Shown in pieces: positions 1-6,987 of a DNA stretch of 64,000 nt. Position 1 is the stretch's first letter. The number at the start of each line of letters is the position of its first letter. The DNA lies in assembly GCF_902859625.1 (NCBI RefSeq), contig NZ_CADIJX010000009.1:62001-126000 (forward strand), given 5' to 3'. The stretch comes from Achromobacter pestifer (GTDB lineage Bacteria; Pseudomonadota; Gammaproteobacteria; Burkholderiales; Burkholderiaceae_B). Below the pieces are notes generated by a model. That model was not told the DNA's origin, made no database searches, and saw nothing but the letters and a program-made list of their open reading frames with translations. The position numbers and the translations under genes were made by a program.

Positions 1-1098
1 CGGGACAAGCAGGGCGGCCTGGTGGTCGACTACATCGGCATTGGCAATGAGCTCAAGGCCGCGATGAAGGAGTACACCGCCAGCAAGGGCCGGGGCAAAC
101 CCACGGTCGATGCGCACGAAGCCTTTGCCGTGTTGCTGGAGAAGCTCGACGTCTTGCGCGGCATGATGCACGGCTTCGACTACTCGGGCTTCAAGACTGG
201 CGGCCACAAGATTCTGGCGGGCGCCGCAAACCACATCCTGTCGCTACGCCCGCCCGCGGGCGACAAGGACGCCAAGCTGGACGGAAAGAAGCGATTCGCC
301 GACAACACGCTGGCCCTGAGCAAAGCTTTCTCCCTCTGCTGCACGTTGGATGAAGCCAAGGCGCTACGCGACGAAGTGGCGTTCATGCAGGCGGTCAAGG
401 TCATACTGACCAAGCGTGACATCAGCACGCAAAAGAAAACCGACGAGCAGCGCGAAGCGGCCATCCGCCAGATCATCAATCAGGCCGTGGTCAGTGAAAG
501 CGTGGTCGACATCTTCGACGCCGTGGGTCTGGAGAAGCCCAACATCGGCCTCTTGGATGACGAATTTCTTGCCCAGGTTCGCAACCTGCCCGAGCGCAAC
601 CTGGCTGTCGAGCTGCTGGAGCGCCTGCTGGAAGGTGAAATCCAAAGCAAGTTTGCCAGCAACCTGGTGCAGCAAAGCAAGTTCTCCGACATGCTCGGCA
701 ATGTCATCAAGCGCTACCAGAACCGCAGCATCGAAACGGCTCAGGTCATGGAGGAACTGGTCGACATGGCCAAGAAGTTCCGTGAAGCGACAAAGCGCGG
801 GGAAGAGCTGGGGCTAACTGACGACGAGATCCGCTTCTATGATGCTCTGGCCAACAACGAGTCTGCTGTGCGCGAGTTGACCGACGAGACGTTAAAGAAA
901 ATCGCGCACGAACTGACGGAGAACCTGCGCAAGAACATCACGGTTGACTGGTCCAAACGCGAAAGCGTGCGGGCAAGTCTTCGACTTATGGTCAAGCGCA
1001 TATTGCGCAAGTACAAATATCCGCCTGACATGGCGGATACTGCCGTTGAACTGATTCTGATGCAGGCTGAAAGGTTGGGAGAGGAATGGGTTGCTTGA
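1..1098 (+). CDS. hsdR: Type I restriction enzyme R subunit (HsdR), C-terminal part, cut by the window edge
   Basis: The reading frame is open from the first base (R-D-K-Q-G-G-L-V-V-D-Y-I-G) and runs to a TGA at 1096-1098, so about 365 C-terminal residues are present and the helicase and nuclease domains lie upstream of the window. The motif DYIGIGNELK marks the end of the motor region. The long helical remainder, ending in a K-Y-K-Y-P-P-D-M segment, matches the HsdR C-terminal helical domain (DUF3387 type), which docks onto the methylase core. HsdR is the DNA-translocating and cutting subunit of a type I restriction system. hsdM and hsdS are not in view and would lie upstream. A GTG at 22 could be mistaken for a start but is internal. 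Confidence 0.88.
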   Translation, partial: RDKQGGLVVDYIGIGNELKAAMKEYTASKGRGKPTVDAHEAFAVLLEKLDVLRGMMHGFDYSGFKTGGHKILAGAANHILSLRPPAGDKDAKLDGKKRFADNTLALSKAFSLCCTLDEAKALRDEVAFMQAVKVILTKRDISTQKKTDEQREAAIRQIINQAVVSESVVDIFDAVGLEKPNIGLLDDEFLAQVRNLPERNLAVELLERLLEGEIQSKFASNLVQQSKFSDMLGNVIKRYQNRSIETAQVMEELVDMAKKFREATKRGEELGLTDDEIRFYDALANNESAVRELTDETLKKIAHELTENLRKNITVDWSKRESVRASLRLMVKRILRKYKYPPDMADTAVELILMQAERLGEEWVA

Positions 1099-1202
1099 GG
1101 TTGCAGCGCCATTCGCACAGGACCGAGCCGTTTCGTGCTGCGAAGGGGCTACAGGGAGACCGTAAGGGGGCGATAGCTGTCGTACTTGAGAGAACTGTTC
1201 CC

Positions 1203-1240
1203 GTCCAGGAGCAGACGATCGCCAACGACTGCTCCTGGAC
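1203..1240. other. 11-bp perfect inverted repeat downstream of hsdR
   Basis: GTCCAGGAGCA at 1203-1213 pairs perfectly with TGCTCCTGGAC at 1230-1240 around a 16-base loop. It sits about 105 bases after the hsdR stop and 150 bases before the DUF262 gene. No T-run follows on either strand, so it is not a textbook terminator. It may be an mRNA 3' structure or an operator. The rest of 1099-1393 shows no other gene or site that I can support. Confidence 0.45.
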
Positions 1241-1393
1241 AGCGAGGCCGGTCCGCCTAAGAAGTCATCCGACCCATTTGCGATAAAAAAAGATCGCATC
1301 GGAACGGTCCCTAGTCTTTGGACTGGTAGATTTTAGTCGTGCTGATGACCAACTCGATCGCATACTCCTCAAATTCTTGGACCTCATTGAACA

Positions 1394-3571
1394 ATGAAAC
1401 CATTTACCCGGTCGATCATCGATCTGTTCGACGGTAAGCGCCGCTATTTGATTCCGCTCTATCAGCGCCAGTATTCATGGCGTGAGACGCCGCAGATCGC
1501 GCTTCTTTGGGAAGACATAGAGCGTGCCGTCAAGCGAATCGAGGTGGACAGATCAAGTCTGATCCCCCATTTCATGGGTGCAATTGTCATCAGCCAGGTC
1601 AAGACCTTTGGCAAGCAAGTTCAGGCATTTGAAGTCATAGACGGCCAGCAGCGATTGACAACCTTCCAGCTTTTACTCGCTGCTCTACGCGATGTGGCAG
1701 AGGAGCACGGATCCAGCTATGCCAGGGAAATTGGCAAATACCTTCTAAATGACGGTGTCATGGAGAACGAAGAGGAGGAGCGATACAAACTGTGGCCGTC
1801 AATCACTGACCGACGCGCCTTCGTCGAGCTTGTCGATTCCAAGGCAGATCTTTCAAGCATCGCAGGGCTTGCTGAAGATGACGAGCTAATTGGTAAAGCG
1901 TCTACCGCTGCATATGATGCATTTCGCAGACGCATTGATGTTCATGTGAATGCCGGAGGTGCCTACCAGGAAAACCGTCTGGAAACCCTCTTTGAGGCGA
2001 TGAAGTCTGGACTGGCCATCGTGTCGATCGAACTGGAGGGTGGCGACGATCCCCAGACCATCTTCGAGACGTTGAACAGCCGCGGTATGCCTCTATCCCC
2101 TTCAGATCTGTTGAGAAATTTCGTCTTCCAGCGTGCTGGGCATCTGGGCCAGAGCGATGGTAGCCTCAACGTTGACAAACTCTATGAAAAGCATTGGCTA
2201 CCCCTCGACCGGAACTTCTGGAAATCTCAGGAGTCTCGTGGTCGTCAGACACGCTCGCGCCTTGACTGGATGCTGACCGATCACCTCGCGATGAATATTG
2301 GTGACATTGTTTCAATCGAAAATCTGTTCACTGGCTATCGGAAGTGGACGCTGGACAAGGCACCCTTCGCGTCGGTGGCGGAAGAGCTCGAGGCAATCTC
2401 GACCACTGCGGCAGTCGAGCAGCGTTTGTTCTCTTCTAGCCCTAACGTAGGAGATCCAGTCGGACGTTTCGGACGAATGGCGAATGCGTTCGACGTATCA
2501 ACCGCGATGCCATTGGCGATCTATTTGGCAACGGAGCCCTCTGTCGCTTCGCGCCTCACCGAAGCTTTCGACGCATTGGAGAGCTATATTGTCCGCCGCG
2601 ACATCTGTGGCCTGACAACCAAGAACTACAACCGGTTCTTTGTTTCGCTGATCTCGAGACTCAGAACGAGTGACGGCGACAAGGTCGACGAATTGATCGC
2701 CTATCTATCTAGCCGCCTGTCAGACATCGACAGGTGGCCTGACGATGCTGACTGGGAGCGCAGCTGGGTCATGCGCGAGCAGTATCGACCCGCCCGCCAG
2801 CCGCGACTGCGTTATATCCTCGAAAATATCGAACTTGCAAAACACACGGCAAAGACGGAGGATATCCAGATCCGTTCCGCACTTACCATCGAGCACATCA
2901 TGCCGCAGAAGTGGCAAACAAACTGGGCTCTGCCCGGTATGGAAGGTGTCCCCGAGGCGGATTACGGGCCCGAGTTGTCGGAGAGGGTTCGAGCTCGAAA
3001 CAGCATAGTGAACACGGTCGGGAACCTCACCCTAATCACCAGCGCGCTCAACTCGGCGGTGTCCAACGGGGATTTCTCGGTGAAGATGCCTGCGCTCCGG
3101 GCGTTTACCGCACTCGCACTGAACCGGGAACTCCAGGAGTTCGAATTGTGGGATGAGCCCACTATCCGCCGGCGAAGCGCAGCGTTGTTCGAATTAGCGC
3201 GCAATATCTGGTCGGCGCCCAAACGCACTCAGGCTTTTATCCGCGGCGGGGATGAGGATTCATTGCTAATTTCTGGGAGAAACGCCCTTCCGCCGAACGG
3301 ATCGCACTGTCGTTTCACTTACGCAGGCAACGAGTACACGGCGACCGTCGTCGACGGGGCCATTGTCATTCCCAATATTGAGGGAAGGTACGGCTCGTTC
3401 TCTGCGGCATCGAAAGCGGTTTCAGGGACAAGCCGGAATGGCTGGAACGACTGGTACATCCAAGAGCAGGGACGCGGCTGGGCACTCGCAAGCGACTGGC
3501 GTAAGGAATCGGGGGAACGCCAACTGTCAGGAGAAACATCTCTTTCTATGGAGCTCGGAAACGCCGACTAA
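1394..3571 (+). CDS. DUF262/DUF1524 (GmrSD-like) putative restriction/defence protein with a RAMA-like C-terminus
   Basis: This is a 725-residue protein. The N-terminal DUF262 (GmrS-like) part shows PLYQRQYSW at 21-29, MGAIVIS at 61-67, VIDGQQRLTT at 81-90 and FETLNSRGMPLSPSDLLRN around 224-242. These belong to the ParB-like NTP-binding fold of this family. The DUF1524 HNH-type nuclease part shows EHIMPQ at 500-505 and the partner NTVGNLTLI at 540-548 with Asn553. Residues about 628-714 look like a RAMA/DUF4357-type domain, with G-R-Y-G-S-F-S-A-A-S-K-A-V and N-G-W-N-D-W. In the prototype GmrSD system these domains cut modified phage DNA; the substrate here is unknown. It follows hsdR on the same strand and looks intact, which supports a defence role by context. 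Confidence 0.82.
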   Translation: MKPFTRSIIDLFDGKRRYLIPLYQRQYSWRETPQIALLWEDIERAVKRIEVDRSSLIPHFMGAIVISQVKTFGKQVQAFEVIDGQQRLTTFQLLLAALRDVAEEHGSSYAREIGKYLLNDGVMENEEEERYKLWPSITDRRAFVELVDSKADLSSIAGLAEDDELIGKASTAAYDAFRRRIDVHVNAGGAYQENRLETLFEAMKSGLAIVSIELEGGDDPQTIFETLNSRGMPLSPSDLLRNFVFQRAGHLGQSDGSLNVDKLYEKHWLPLDRNFWKSQESRGRQTRSRLDWMLTDHLAMNIGDIVSIENLFTGYRKWTLDKAPFASVAEELEAISTTAAVEQRLFSSSPNVGDPVGRFGRMANAFDVSTAMPLAIYLATEPSVASRLTEAFDALESYIVRRDICGLTTKNYNRFFVSLISRLRTSDGDKVDELIAYLSSRLSDIDRWPDDADWERSWVMREQYRPARQPRLRYILENIELAKHTAKTEDIQIRSALTIEHIMPQKWQTNWALPGMEGVPEADYGPELSERVRARNSIVNTVGNLTLITSALNSAVSNGDFSVKMPALRAFTALALNRELQEFELWDEPTIRRRSAALFELARNIWSAPKRTQAFIRGGDEDSLLISGRNALPPNGSHCRFTYAGNEYTATVVDGAIVIPNIEGRYGSFSAASKAVSGTSRNGWNDWYIQEQGRGWALASDWRKESGERQLSGETSLSMELGNAD

Positions 3572-3579
3572 TCCGGGAC

Positions 3580-4058
3580 ACCGAGCTCAGCAAAAGGTCG
3601 CGTTGAATGATGATTAAGCTGAGCTTCGTTCACGGTCGTCTGCTTCCGCTTCGGATCGTCAGCAGTCACAGCGCCCATATCTTGAATCGGTTCCTCGTAA
3701 GTCGCTCTACCCCCCCTCCCAGTGGTGTTGGAACTGCCATTCGTAGCGAGCGGTCCTGTTGAATCGCTCGACATAGGCGTTCTGCTGCGGCTTGCCAAGC
3801 TGGATGTGTTCGAGCTTGATGCCCCACAAGCAGCAACCCACTGCACGATTGTCGCACTTAGATACTCGGAGCCTTTATCACACCGGATGGCTGAGGGCTT
3901 GCCTCGCCTGTCGATGATCTGCTTGAGCGTGCAAGTCAGGCGCCCGGAGGGCAGCGAAAATTCGCCCTCGATGTCCAACGCCTCGCGGTTGAAGTCATCG
4001 ATCATCTTGAGTACTCGAATGCCGCACCTGTCGGCAAGTTGGTGGCGCCCCAAGTCCA
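3580..4058 (-). pseudogene. Truncated IS3-family transposase orfB remnant (second element)
   Basis: Read on the minus strand, this stretch encodes an rve-type integrase fragment from H-Q-L-A-D-R-C through D-D-F-N-R-E-A-L-D-I-E, R-G-K-P-S-A-I-R-C-D-K-G-S-E-Y-L and, after a frame change, G-K-P-Q-Q-N-A-Y-V-E-R-F-N-R-T in shifted form. The second catalytic Asp and the Glu region can be recognised. The first Asp (MDFM block), all of orfA and the distal C-terminus are missing. The fragment begins exactly where the inverted repeat of the neighbouring IS3 copy ends (about 4059), so it was probably truncated by that insertion or by recombination. It lies immediately downstream of the DUF262 stop codon. 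It is not functional. Confidence 0.75.
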
Positions 4059-4098
4059 ACGGCATTCCCCCCACTTTTAACCGTCATGGCGGTAGAAG

Positions 4099-4735
4099 CT
4101 ATGCGGCGATGGCGAGTTTTTGCTTTGGGGTGATCCCGCCAAGCGCCATGTTCGAGCGTTCGTGATTGTATGACCACCGCCACTTCGTGGCGTAATCCTG
4201 AACATCAGAAACACTGTCGAATATGTAGTGAACCAGCCTGTCATATCGAGCAGTTCGGTTATACCGCTCGATATAGGCGTTCTGTTGCTGCTTTCCTGGC
4301 TGGATAAATTGCAGCGTAATCCCTCTTGTTGTGCAGCCAGGTCTCGCAGCGCTTCTCTGACGTACTCAGAGCCGTTGTCACAGCGAATCGTCAACGGTTT
4401 GCCGCACCACTCGATGACTTGGTTTAACGCCCTGATGACCCGCAATGCGGGCAACGAGAAGTCCACATCGATGCAGAGCCCTTCACGGTTGTAGTCGTCG
4501 ATCCCGTTGAACAATCGGATGCTGGGTCCATCGGCAAGCTGATCATGCATGAAGTCCATCGACCAACTTTCGTTCAGTGCTGCGGGCACCGTCAACGGCT
4601 CTGGCTGCTCGCGAATCAGACGTTTGCGGGTTTGATTCTGAGGTTCAACTCCAAATCCGATACACCCGCTTATGGTTGTATTTCAGGCCTTTGACGTTGC
4701 GCAGATACAGGAAGCAGAGGCCAAGCGCACCGTCA
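4099..4735 (-). pseudogene. IS3-family transposase orfB, frameshifted and internally deleted
   Basis: The minus strand carries the DDE integrase core in pieces: G-L-C-F-L-Y-L-R-N-V-K-G, then [18 protein letters not shown] with the first Asp, and R-C-D-N-G-S-E-Y with the second. After a single-base shift near 4320 come [13 protein letters not shown] with the catalytic Glu and [13 protein letters not shown] before a TAG at 4099-4101. At least two more frame disruptions lie around 4610-4650. About 50 residues normally present between the orfA end and G-L-C-F-L are missing. The longest uninterrupted frame is 4077-4595. Confidence 0.75.
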
Positions 4736-4739
4736 CTGC

Positions 4740-5051
4740 TCGCTCTCGAACCGCTCGCATGGCCATCTCACGTCGATGAGATGGCCTCACCACTTTTTCG
4801 ATGGCCTCTTTCAAAATCTCGGCCTTCAGCCGTTCCTCGGCATACATCTTTTTGAGCCGTGCGTTCTCGGCATCCAACTCTTTCATGCGCGTCATCAGTC
4901 GTGCATCCATGCCACCGCACTTGGCACGCCATTTATAGAAACTGGCGCTGCTCATGCCGTGCTCACGGCACAGCTCGGGAATAGGTGTGCGCGCCTCGAC
5001 CTGCTTCAGGATGGCGATGATCTGGCTGTCTGTGAATCGTGGGGTCTTTAT
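4740..5051 (-). pseudogene. IS3-family transposase orfA (HTH), start codon lost
   Basis: The minus-strand frame reads K-T-P-R-F-T-D-S-Q-I-I-A-I-L-K-Q followed by C-R-E-H-G-M-S-S-A-S-F-Y-K-W-R-A-K-C-G-G-M and a leucine-rich coiled coil (R-M-K-E-L-D-A-E-N-A-R-L-K-K). This is the canonical OrfA helix-turn-helix plus zipper. Where an ATG is expected the sequence has ATA (5049-5051), with an in-frame TAA a few codons upstream, so translation cannot start normally. The C-terminal end runs through a deletion junction into a shifted reading of orfB. The nearest in-frame ATG is at 4955, inside the HTH. Confidence 0.75.
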
Positions 5052-5186
5052 GCAGAATTTTCCAAGACCCTGCTGTTAGAAAATTCTACCTTCCACGACG
5101 CTTAGTTTCCGGGGGGAATACCGTAACAGCACCGACCCTGGCCTTCGAAGACGTAGTGCGGCCAAAGTGCGGTCAAAATTCCAGAA

Positions 5187-5214
5187 AGCAAAAAGCCCAC
5201 CGTTTCCGGTGGGC
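5187..5214 (-). terminator. Rho-independent terminator of tRNA-Lys(CTT)
   Basis: AGCCCACCG at 5194-5202 pairs with CGGTGGGCT at 5206-5214 around TTT/C. On the minus strand the stem is followed by TTTTTGCTTTC. It begins about 28 bases after the 3' end of the minus-strand tRNA-Lys gene. The stem shares the octamer GGTGGGCT with the tRNA acceptor end. Confidence 0.8.
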
Positions 5215-5241
5215 TAAGCGCTTGATACTACTAGAGAATTC

Positions 5242-5317
5242 TGGTGGGCTGTGAGTGGCTCGAACACTCGACCTACGGATTAAGAGTCCGCTGCTCTACC
5301 AACTGAGCTAACAGCCC
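5242..5317 (-). tRNA. tRNA-Lys (anticodon CTT)
   Basis: On the minus strand the 76-base gene begins GGGCTGTTAGCTCAG and ends CTCACAGCCCACCA, so CCA is encoded. Acceptor arm GGGCTGT pairs perfectly with ACAGCCC. The anticodon loop GACTCTTAATC carries CTT, read from 5282-5284 on the plus strand. The T-arm GTTCGAG is present. Its 3' end faces the restriction/IS block at 1-5124, the usual orientation for a tRNA serving as an island attachment site. Confidence 0.95.
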
Positions 5318-5469
5318 TGCAATCCACGCATTTTCGATTCGTTTTCATCACATCCGTTGCCGGTGTGTTGTCTGCGTTTCGTTATGTGTGTAGTGCGAAG
5401 AAGCAAGATTATATGTAGGTTTTTAGGTTTGTGCAAGTCGTGTGGCAAAAAACTTTCAAGACCAAGAAC

Positions 5470-6216
5470 TCATGCCGCGTAGCCGCCGTCCACCGCCAGG
5501 CTTGCGCCGGTGATGTAGCGCCCTTCGGGGCCTGCCAGGAACGCCACCATTCCCGCGATGTCGCCGGTTTCACCGTAGTGCGGCAAGGACAGCACGGCCA
5601 CCAGTTCGCCGGCGCGTTCGCCATCTGCCGGATTCATGTCCGTGTTGATCGGCCCTGGGTGCACGACATTGACGGTGATGCCGCGCGGGCCCAGATCACG
5701 CGCCAAGCCTTGGGTCAGCCCGACCAGCGCGGACTTGCTGGCGGCATACAGCGCCACGCCGGCGCGTCCCGCGCGGGCGGCCAGGCAACTGCCGATGTTG
5801 ATGATGCGGCCGCCGTCCGGCATCGACGCCTGCGCCGTGCGGATCGCGACGAAAGGCGCGCGCACGTTGATGTCCATCGTCCGCTCGTATTCCTCCACGC
5901 TGGTATCGCCGATCAGGCCCGCCACAAAGATGCCGGCATTGTTGACCAGCACATCCACCGGACCCAACGCACTGATGGCCTCCTCCACGGCTTGCCTGAC
6001 CGCCAGCGCGTCTTCGGAATCAGCCTGGATCGCGCGCGCCCGGCGTCCGTCCACGGTCAGTTCTTGCGCCAGCGCCTGCGCCGCGCTCGCGGACGAGGCG
6101 CTGACATAGGTGAAGGCCACGTCGGCGCCGTCGGCGGCCAGGCGCCGCACGATGGCCGCGCCGATACCCCGGCTGCCACCCGTCACGAATGCCACTTTTC
6201 CAGTCAGATTACCCAT
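5470..6216 (-). CDS. SDR-family NAD(P)-dependent oxidoreductase
   Basis: This is a classical short-chain dehydrogenase of about 249 residues. It has T-G-G-S-R-G-I-G for cofactor binding near residues 12-19, N-N-A-G near 92-95, and a catalytic Ser (about 143) and Tyr-x-x-x-Lys (Y-A-A-S-K, about 157-161). The C-terminal I-N-T-D-M and final V-D-G-G-Y are typical of FabG-like enzymes. The substrate cannot be read from the sequence. Two adjacent ATGs exist (6219 and 6216); 6216 is better spaced from AAGGA. The gene is divergent from a TetR regulator, and a TTTGTA/TACAAA palindrome lies over its promoter. Repression by that TetR protein is therefore likely. Confidence 0.9.
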   Translation of the reverse strand: MGNLTGKVAFVTGGSRGIGAAIVRRLAADGADVAFTYVSASSASAAQALAQELTVDGRRARAIQADSEDALAVRQAVEEAISALGPVDVLVNNAGIFVAGLIGDTSVEEYERTMDINVRAPFVAIRTAQASMPDGGRIINIGSCLAARAGRAGVALYAASKSALVGLTQGLARDLGPRGITVNVVHPGPINTDMNPADGERAGELVAVLSLPHYGETGDIAGMVAFLAGPEGRYITGASLAVDGGYAA

Positions 6217-6229
6217 CATTCATCCTTAA

Positions 6230-6249
6230 TTTGTAGTGATCGGTACAAA
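6230..6249. promoter_or_regulatory. Probable TetR operator between the SDR and tetR genes
   Basis: TTTGTA (6230-6235) and TACAAA (6244-6249) form a perfect 6+6 palindrome with an 8-base spacer that is itself close to symmetric (GTGATCGG). It starts 13 bases upstream of the SDR start codon and lies in the divergent intergenic region with the TetR gene, as expected for an autoregulatory TetR operator. Confidence 0.65.
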
Positions 6250-6331
6250 TATAATCGCCGGGCTGCGACTTGCTCGTCAATCATTTTTTTATCGATCAAC
6301 ACAAAATATCTGTCGCGAGTAAAATCGCGGC

Positions 6332-6976
6332 ATGGCAGAACGTGGGCGCCCCCGGAGCTTCGATCGGGCCCAGGCCTTGCAAAAGGCCATGGAAGTTTTC
6401 TGGTCGAAGGGATATGAAGGCGCATCGCTAACCGATCTGACGGAAGCGATGGGCATCAACTCGCCCAGCCTTTATGGGGCATTCGGCTCAAAAGAAGGAC
6501 TATTTCGCGAAGCCGTTGAGCTCTACCGCAACACCGAAGGCGGCTCGTCCCGCCGCGCGTTGCAAGACGCTCCCACCGCGCGTGGCGGCATCGAGTCCAT
6601 GCTGATGGCCGCAGCCGAACGCTTCACGGCTCCCGGTCAGCCTCCCGGCTGCATGATCGTGTTGGGCGCACCGTCGGGCAGTGTCAACCACGCCAGCGTT
6701 GGCGGCTTCCTGTGCGACAACCGTCGCGATATGCAAGGACGCATCCTGGCCCGCCTGAACGCGGGCGTCACACAGGGCGAGCTGCCTGCCGGCGCCGACA
6801 TGAAAAGCCTGGCGGCTTTCTACACGACCGTGCTGCACGGCATGTCCATCCAGGCGCGCGACGGCGCCAGCCGAAAAACACTGCAAGCGGTGGCTCGGCA
6901 AGCCATGTGCGCATGGGACGCACTGACGGGGGGACGGCCGCCTTCCGGCCTCCCGCCGGGCAGTTCCCGTTCCTGA
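6332..6976 (+). CDS. TetR/AcrR-family transcriptional regulator
   Basis: This 214-residue protein has an N-terminal TetR helix-turn-helix at about residues 10-56. It includes the stretches A-M-E-V-F-W-S-K-G-Y-E-G-A-S-L-T-D-L and I-N-S-P-S-L-Y-G-A-F-G-S-K-E-G-L-F. The C-terminal ligand domain carries a P-G-C-M-I-V-like segment common in regulators of reductase genes. It is transcribed divergently from the SDR gene at 5470-6216 and probably represses it through the palindrome at 6230-6249. The effector is unknown; an electrophile or quinone would be typical of the subgroup, but that is only inference. The stop codon is 11 bases before the diguanylate cyclase start. Confidence 0.9.
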   Translation: MAERGRPRSFDRAQALQKAMEVFWSKGYEGASLTDLTEAMGINSPSLYGAFGSKEGLFREAVELYRNTEGGSSRRALQDAPTARGGIESMLMAAAERFTAPGQPPGCMIVLGAPSGSVNHASVGGFLCDNRRDMQGRILARLNAGVTQGELPAGADMKSLAAFYTTVLHGMSIQARDGASRKTLQAVARQAMCAWDALTGGRPPSGLPPGSSRS

Positions 6977-6987
6977 CGGATACAGCC

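Larger units (their letters stand above)
4059..5124 (-). mobile_element. Degenerate IS3-family insertion sequence
   Basis: Imperfect terminal inverted repeats can be aligned. ACGGCATTCCCCCC at 4059-4072 faces the minus-strand left end ACGGTATTCCCCCC, the complement of 5111-5124, and similarity continues inward (…CCGTCATGG against …GCGTCGTGG). The interior holds orfA and orfB remnants in minus orientation. The length is about 1065 bases, somewhat short for an intact member of this group. That fits an internal deletion at the orfA/orfB junction near 4730. I did not establish a target-site duplication. Confidence 0.7.

Noticed and set aside
5187-5214. The GGTGGGCT octamer shared with the tRNA-Lys end as an att repeat
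   Set aside because: It is part of a complete terminator stem with a T-run and is only 8 bases long, too short to count as an attachment repeat by itself.
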